A DNA stretch of 56,415 nucleotides from an uncultured SAR86 cluster bacterium (lineage in GTDB: Bacteria > Pseudomonadota > Gammaproteobacteria > Magnimaribacterales > D2472), in contig CACECP010000007.1 in NCBI GenBank assembly GCA_902558095.1, positions 1 through 56,415 of the forward strand. Reading direction: 5' to 3'. The notes beneath the pieces were generated by a model. That model was given only the letters and a program-made list of their open reading frames with translations, searched no databases and was not told the DNA's origin. The stretch's first letter is position 1; each line of letters begins with the position of its first letter. Positions 53,512-56,415 of the stretch are shown here, one piece after another. The translations under genes were made by a program, and so were the position numbers.

Positions 53512-53858
53512 TACCTTTCAATCTTTATTCCAACATCTTTAGCGCCTCTTAATGCGCCTGGTTTAGAAATTCTCAATTTAATCGATTCAACCTCAAAATT
53601 TGTTTTTATTAAATCTGCAATTCCTTCTATTAGAGACTCTTGAAGTTGAAAAGAAGATTCTTCTACATAATTAATTACAGCCTTACATATCTTTTTATAA
53701 TCCAAGGTATCTTCTATCAAATCATTTTTAGCAGCTTTCTTGCAATCAAATGGGAATTCAATATCTATACTAACCTCTTGCTTAGTTTTTCTTTCCCAGT
53801 CAAATATACCAATAATTGTTTTTACTCTTAAATCTTTAATGTAAATAATATCTTTCAT
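53511..53858 (-). CDS. folB: Dihydroneopterin aldolase FolB
   Basis: FolB converts dihydroneopterin to hydroxymethyl-dihydropterin, the FolK substrate. The 115-residue protein has IIGIFDWERKTKQEVSIDIEF near the N-terminus, DTLDYKKICKAV, LQESLIEGIADLI with the catalytic Glu region, and ISKPGALRGAKDVGIKI at the end with the conserved Lys. It overlaps tsaD and folK by four and one bases, so tsaD-folB-folK form one unit. Confidence 0.95.
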   Translation of the reverse strand: MKDIIYIKDLRVKTIIGIFDWERKTKQEVSIDIEFPFDCKKAAKNDLIEDTLDYKKICKAVINYVEESSFQLQESLIEGIADLIKTNFEVESIKLRISKPGALRGAKDVGIKIER

Positions 53859-54859
53859 TTCTCTAATTCATTTAATGGCCATCTAGCTCTTACTTTAGAT
53901 ATTTTATTATCATACTGACCTGGTTTCATCATTGAACCCACAAAAGCAATCATGGCAGCGTTATCACCACAATATTTAAGATCTGGATAATAAACTTTTA
54001 TTTGCATCTTATCTTCTAGCTGCTTAAATTTAGATCTAATGTATTTATTTGCAGCAACACCGCCTGCAATAATTACATCAGTTCTTTTGGTCAATTCTAT
54101 AGTTTTTTTAGTTTTAGCTATGAGGACATCGGTAACTGCCTTCTGAAATGAGGCTGCAACGTCTGCTTTTGCAACATCATTAAGATCTTCTATTTTTTGA
54201 ACTGTATACAAAACTGCTGTCTTTAGGCCGCTAAGACTCATATCAAGATTATCACTATAAATCATTGGTCTTGGGAAATCATATGCTTCTGGATTTCCTT
54301 GCAAAGCTATTTTTTCAATATGTGGTCCTCCTGGATAAGGTAACCCTAATAATTTACCAACTTTATCAAACGCTTCTCCAACTGCATCATCTAACGATTG
54401 ACCGAGTATCTCGTATTCTCCCTTTGATTTAACATCAACTATCATGCTGTGTCCTCCAGAAACTAATAAACATATAAAAGGCATTGAAATTTCTGGAAAT
54501 TCCATCATGGGAGACATTAAGTGACCCTCTAAATGATTTATTGGTATTAATGGAACCTCTAATGCACAAGATAATCCTTGTGCGAAGCTTTCACCAATTA
54601 ATAATGCCCCTAGCAAACCCGGACCAGAAGTATATGCTATTTGATCAATGCTACTTAATGAATGTTTACCCATAGCTTCTTTTAAAACATCTATAATTTT
54701 TAAGCAATGGTCTCTTGATGCTAACTCAGGGACTACTCCTCCATATTCAGCATGCATTTTCATCTGACTATAAACTGACTCTCCAACAATCCCTTTATCA
54801 GAATCGTAAATAGCTATAGCTGTTTCATCACAAGAAGTTTCAATTCCTAAAGTTTTCAT
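53855..54859 (-). CDS. tsaD: tRNA N6-threonylcarbamoyladenosine transferase TsaD
   Basis: TsaD installs the t6A37 modification on ANN-reading tRNAs with TsaB/E/C. The 334-residue ASKHA-fold protein begins MKTLGIETSCDETA, has the metal-binding HLEGH pair near residue 110, LLVSGGHSMI, KTAVLYT-type loop and GGVAANKYIRS. The ATG at 54859 is used; the longer reading starts at a TTG five codons earlier and lacks support. It is divergent from rpsU, 50 bases away, the common arrangement in gammaproteobacteria. Confidence 0.97.
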   Translation of the reverse strand: MKTLGIETSCDETAIAIYDSDKGIVGESVYSQMKMHAEYGGVVPELASRDHCLKIIDVLKEAMGKHSLSSIDQIAYTSGPGLLGALLIGESFAQGLSCALEVPLIPINHLEGHLMSPMMEFPEISMPFICLLVSGGHSMIVDVKSKGEYEILGQSLDDAVGEAFDKVGKLLGLPYPGGPHIEKIALQGNPEAYDFPRPMIYSDNLDMSLSGLKTAVLYTVQKIEDLNDVAKADVAASFQKAVTDVLIAKTKKTIELTKRTDVIIAGGVAANKYIRSKFKQLEDKMQIKVYYPDLKYCGDNAAMIAFVGSMMKPGQYDNKISKVRARWPLNELEK

Positions 54860-54868
54860 AAAAAAGTT

Positions 54869-54897
54869 TTGCAAAAATGTTAATAAAAGCCTAAACT
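54869..54897 (+). promoter_or_regulatory. Candidate sigma-70 promoter for rpsU
   Basis: TTGCAA (54869-54874) and TAAACT (54892-54897) are separated by exactly 17 bases in the short tsaD-rpsU gap. A start about seven bases after the -10 box would leave only about six bases before the rpsU ATG, so the mRNA may be nearly leaderless. AT-rich DNA yields many chance matches, so confidence is moderate. Confidence 0.5.
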
Positions 54898-54909
54898 ACG
54901 CGACACATT

Positions 54910-55125
54910 ATGCCTTCAATTATAATAAAAGATACAGAACATTTTGACATTGGTTTGAGGAAATTTAAGCGAGCTTGTGAAAAAGCGGCAATAGTTCCTG
55001 AAATTAGGGCTAGAGAGTTTTACGAAAAACCAACTGAGAAAAGAAAACGTTTAATGGCTGCAGCTGTTAAAAGAGCTCGAAAAACTAATAGAAAATTCTC
55101 TTTTTCTAGACAAAGAAATCGATAG
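54910..55125 (+). CDS. rpsU: Ribosomal protein bS21
   Basis: bS21 is a small basic protein of the 30S subunit that helps initiation. The 71-residue product ([20 protein letters not shown], then [12 protein letters not shown] and a basic tail) matches the family in length and sequence. No Shine-Dalgarno is seen before the ATG. It is followed two bases later by yqeY, the first part of the usual rpsU-yqeY-dnaG-rpoD order; dnaG-rpoD lie 30 kb away instead. Confidence 0.97.
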   Translation: MPSIIIKDTEHFDIGLRKFKRACEKAAIVPEIRAREFYEKPTEKRKRLMAAAVKRARKTNRKFSFSRQRNR

Positions 55126-55127
55126 TT

Positions 55128-55571
55128 TTGGCCCTATTATCTGATATCAAACAAGATTTAAAACAAGCAATGCTTGATAAAAATGATCTTGAAAGGGATA
55201 CCATTCGTATGTTTCTCGCTGAAGTTCAGCGTTTTGAAATTGATTCCAAAGAAGAGGCTGATGATGCGAAAGCCATACAAATAATCAATAAAATGATAAA
55301 ACAAAGAAATGATTCTATTTCTCAATTTAAAAGTGGTGGTAGAGACGATTTAGCAGCAAAAGAAGAAAAAGAGGTTCAAATTCTTTCAAAATATAAGCCC
55401 GAACAACTTAATGAAGAAGAAGTGATTAATAAAGTAAAAGAGGCTATTGAAAGTTCTGGCGCTTCTTCAATGCAGGATATGGGTAAGGTAATGGGAATCT
55501 TAAATTCCTCTTTAGCTGGTTCAGCTGACATGGGAATGGTTAGCAAAATTGTCAAAGAGGAACTAGCTTAG
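55128..55571 (+). CDS. yqeY: GatB/YqeY domain protein
   Basis: This 147-residue protein is the YqeY family, related to the tail domain of amidotransferase subunit GatB. Marks: [28 protein letters not shown] at the start, [23 protein letters not shown] in the middle, and [11 protein letters not shown] near the end. Its exact role is unknown; a tRNA-binding function is assumed from GatB. A TTG start is used, two bases after rpsU. In most gammaproteobacteria dnaG comes next; here rph follows after 14 bases. Confidence 0.93.
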   Translation: MALLSDIKQDLKQAMLDKNDLERDTIRMFLAEVQRFEIDSKEEADDAKAIQIINKMIKQRNDSISQFKSGGRDDLAAKEEKEVQILSKYKPEQLNEEEVINKVKEAIESSGASSMQDMGKVMGILNSSLAGSADMGMVSKIVKEELA

Positions 55572-55585
55572 TTTACATTCAGAAA

Positions 55586-56290
55586 ATGGAAAGAAACCAA
55601 GGTCGAAATCATAATCAACTTAGGGAAGTAATAATTGAACCAAATGTGAATATTCACGCTGAGGGGTCAGTATTAATATCCTTTGGAAATACCAAAGTAA
55701 TCTGCAATGCAACTATAGAAAATAATGTCCCAAGGTGGATGAAAAATTCTGATGAAGGATGGGTTACAGGTGAATACGGCATGCTACCAAGATCTACAAA
55801 TGAAAGAATGAGTAGAGAGGCTGCAAGGGGAAAACAAAGTGGCAGAACTCTTGAAATACAAAGATTGATTGGCAGGTCGCTTCGTCAAGCTGTAAATCTT
55901 AAGTATCTTAAAGGCAAAACTATAAATGTAGATTGCGATGTTATTCAAGCTGACGGAGGAACAAGAACTGCCTCTATTACAGGTGGTTGCGTTGCTCTAT
56001 TTTTAGCTATAAAGAATCATCATGATGATCAGAGAGCAATTAATTCATTAGTTGCTGCAGTTTCTCTTGGAATTAAGGATAATAAAATATTATTAGATCT
56101 GGATTACGATGAAGACAGTACTGCGGATACTGACTTAAATATTGTCATGAATGAAAAGGATGAACTAATTGAAATACAGGGAACTGCAGAGGATTCACCT
56201 TTTTCAAAATCTGAACTTAGTGATATGCTTCATATAGGTAGTTCAGCAATTGCTGAAATTGTAAAAAAACAAAAAGCTTGTATTGAATAA
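55586..56290 (+). CDS. rph: Ribonuclease PH
   Basis: RNase PH is a phosphate-dependent 3'-5' exonuclease that trims tRNA 3' ends. The 234-residue protein has the family's [17 protein letters not shown], the [17 protein letters not shown] segment, [18 protein letters not shown] with phosphate-binding Arg, [18 protein letters not shown] and [15 protein letters not shown] with catalytic Asp residues. The stop is directly followed by the pyrE start, the conserved rph-pyrE order. Confidence 0.97.
   Translation: MERNQGRNHNQLREVIIEPNVNIHAEGSVLISFGNTKVICNATIENNVPRWMKNSDEGWVTGEYGMLPRSTNERMSREAARGKQSGRTLEIQRLIGRSLRQAVNLKYLKGKTINVDCDVIQADGGTRTASITGGCVALFLAIKNHHDDQRAINSLVAAVSLGIKDNKILLDLDYDEDSTADTDLNIVMNEKDELIEIQGTAEDSPFSKSELSDMLHIGSSAIAEIVKKQKACIE

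Positions 56291-56415
<125 letters not shown>

Overview
The window is a gene-dense, very AT-rich bacterial chromosome segment with short gaps and many 1-11 bp gene overlaps. Gene content and order are gammaproteobacterial: fis-purH-purD, lptD-surA-pdxA-rsmA-apaH, an amgK-murU pair near lptD, folB/folK beside tsaD, rpsU-yqeY, rph-pyrE, and dnaG-rpoD. Together with low GC, compact layout and a TonB-dependent receptor, this suggests a streamlined marine gammaproteobacterium of the SAR86 type. The lineage is inferred; the window holds no 16S rRNA or proteorhodopsin to confirm it.

Layout. (1) 1-11.9 kb, accessory and stress genes: a partial gene, a sterol-desaturase-family membrane protein, catalase-peroxidase KatG, tRNA-Ala, a tandemly duplicated membrane protein, a TonB-dependent siderophore receptor with a strong Fur box and a structured leader, a DoxX-like protein, HflX, a DmdA-like GcvT-family protein, an HSL-type esterase and a lipoprotein. 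(2) 12-19.8 kb, a surface and envelope island: a large membrane protein convergent with a four-gene operon (nucleotidyltransferase, flippase-like protein, HAD-glycosyltransferase fusion, small-molecule kinase), then a tRNA-like remnant, a secreted metallophosphoesterase and a CAT-anticodon tRNA. (3) 19.9-21.6 kb, small hypotheticals and a YrbL-like protein. (4) 21.6-28 kb, minus-strand housekeeping: rsmE-gshB-tonB-like-ruvX-dnaG-rpoD. (5) 28-33.7 kb, plus strand: histidine phosphatase, fis-purH-purD-coq7 and an MFS transporter. (6) 33.6-43.5 kb, a long minus-strand run: two SDRs, amgK-murU, rpe, DUF192, trpEGDC, an SF2 helicase and a redoxin. (7) 43.5-56.4 kb, mostly plus strand: an HCCA-isomerase-like protein, lptD-surA-pdxA-rsmA-apaH-cca, a pteridine-reductase-like SDR and an APH-family kinase; then folK-folB-tsaD (minus) and rpsU-yqeY-rph-pyrE (plus, cut by the window end).

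How the genes work together. Region 6-7 combines cell-wall recycling (AmgK, MurU), LPS export (LptD with its chaperone SurA), tryptophan synthesis from chorismate, and folate/pterin steps (FolB, FolK, FolM-like). The 13.9-18.0 kb operon has the parts needed to activate a small molecule or sugar phosphate, make a lipid-linked glycan and move it, so it probably decorates the cell surface. No CRISPR array, IS element, integrase or prophage was seen. The items most worth following up are the glycan operon, the nested palindrome between the Fur box and the receptor gene, the tRNA-flanked phosphatase with a PAS-like insert, the Met-rich LptD segment, and the adjacent SDRs with altered catalytic residues.
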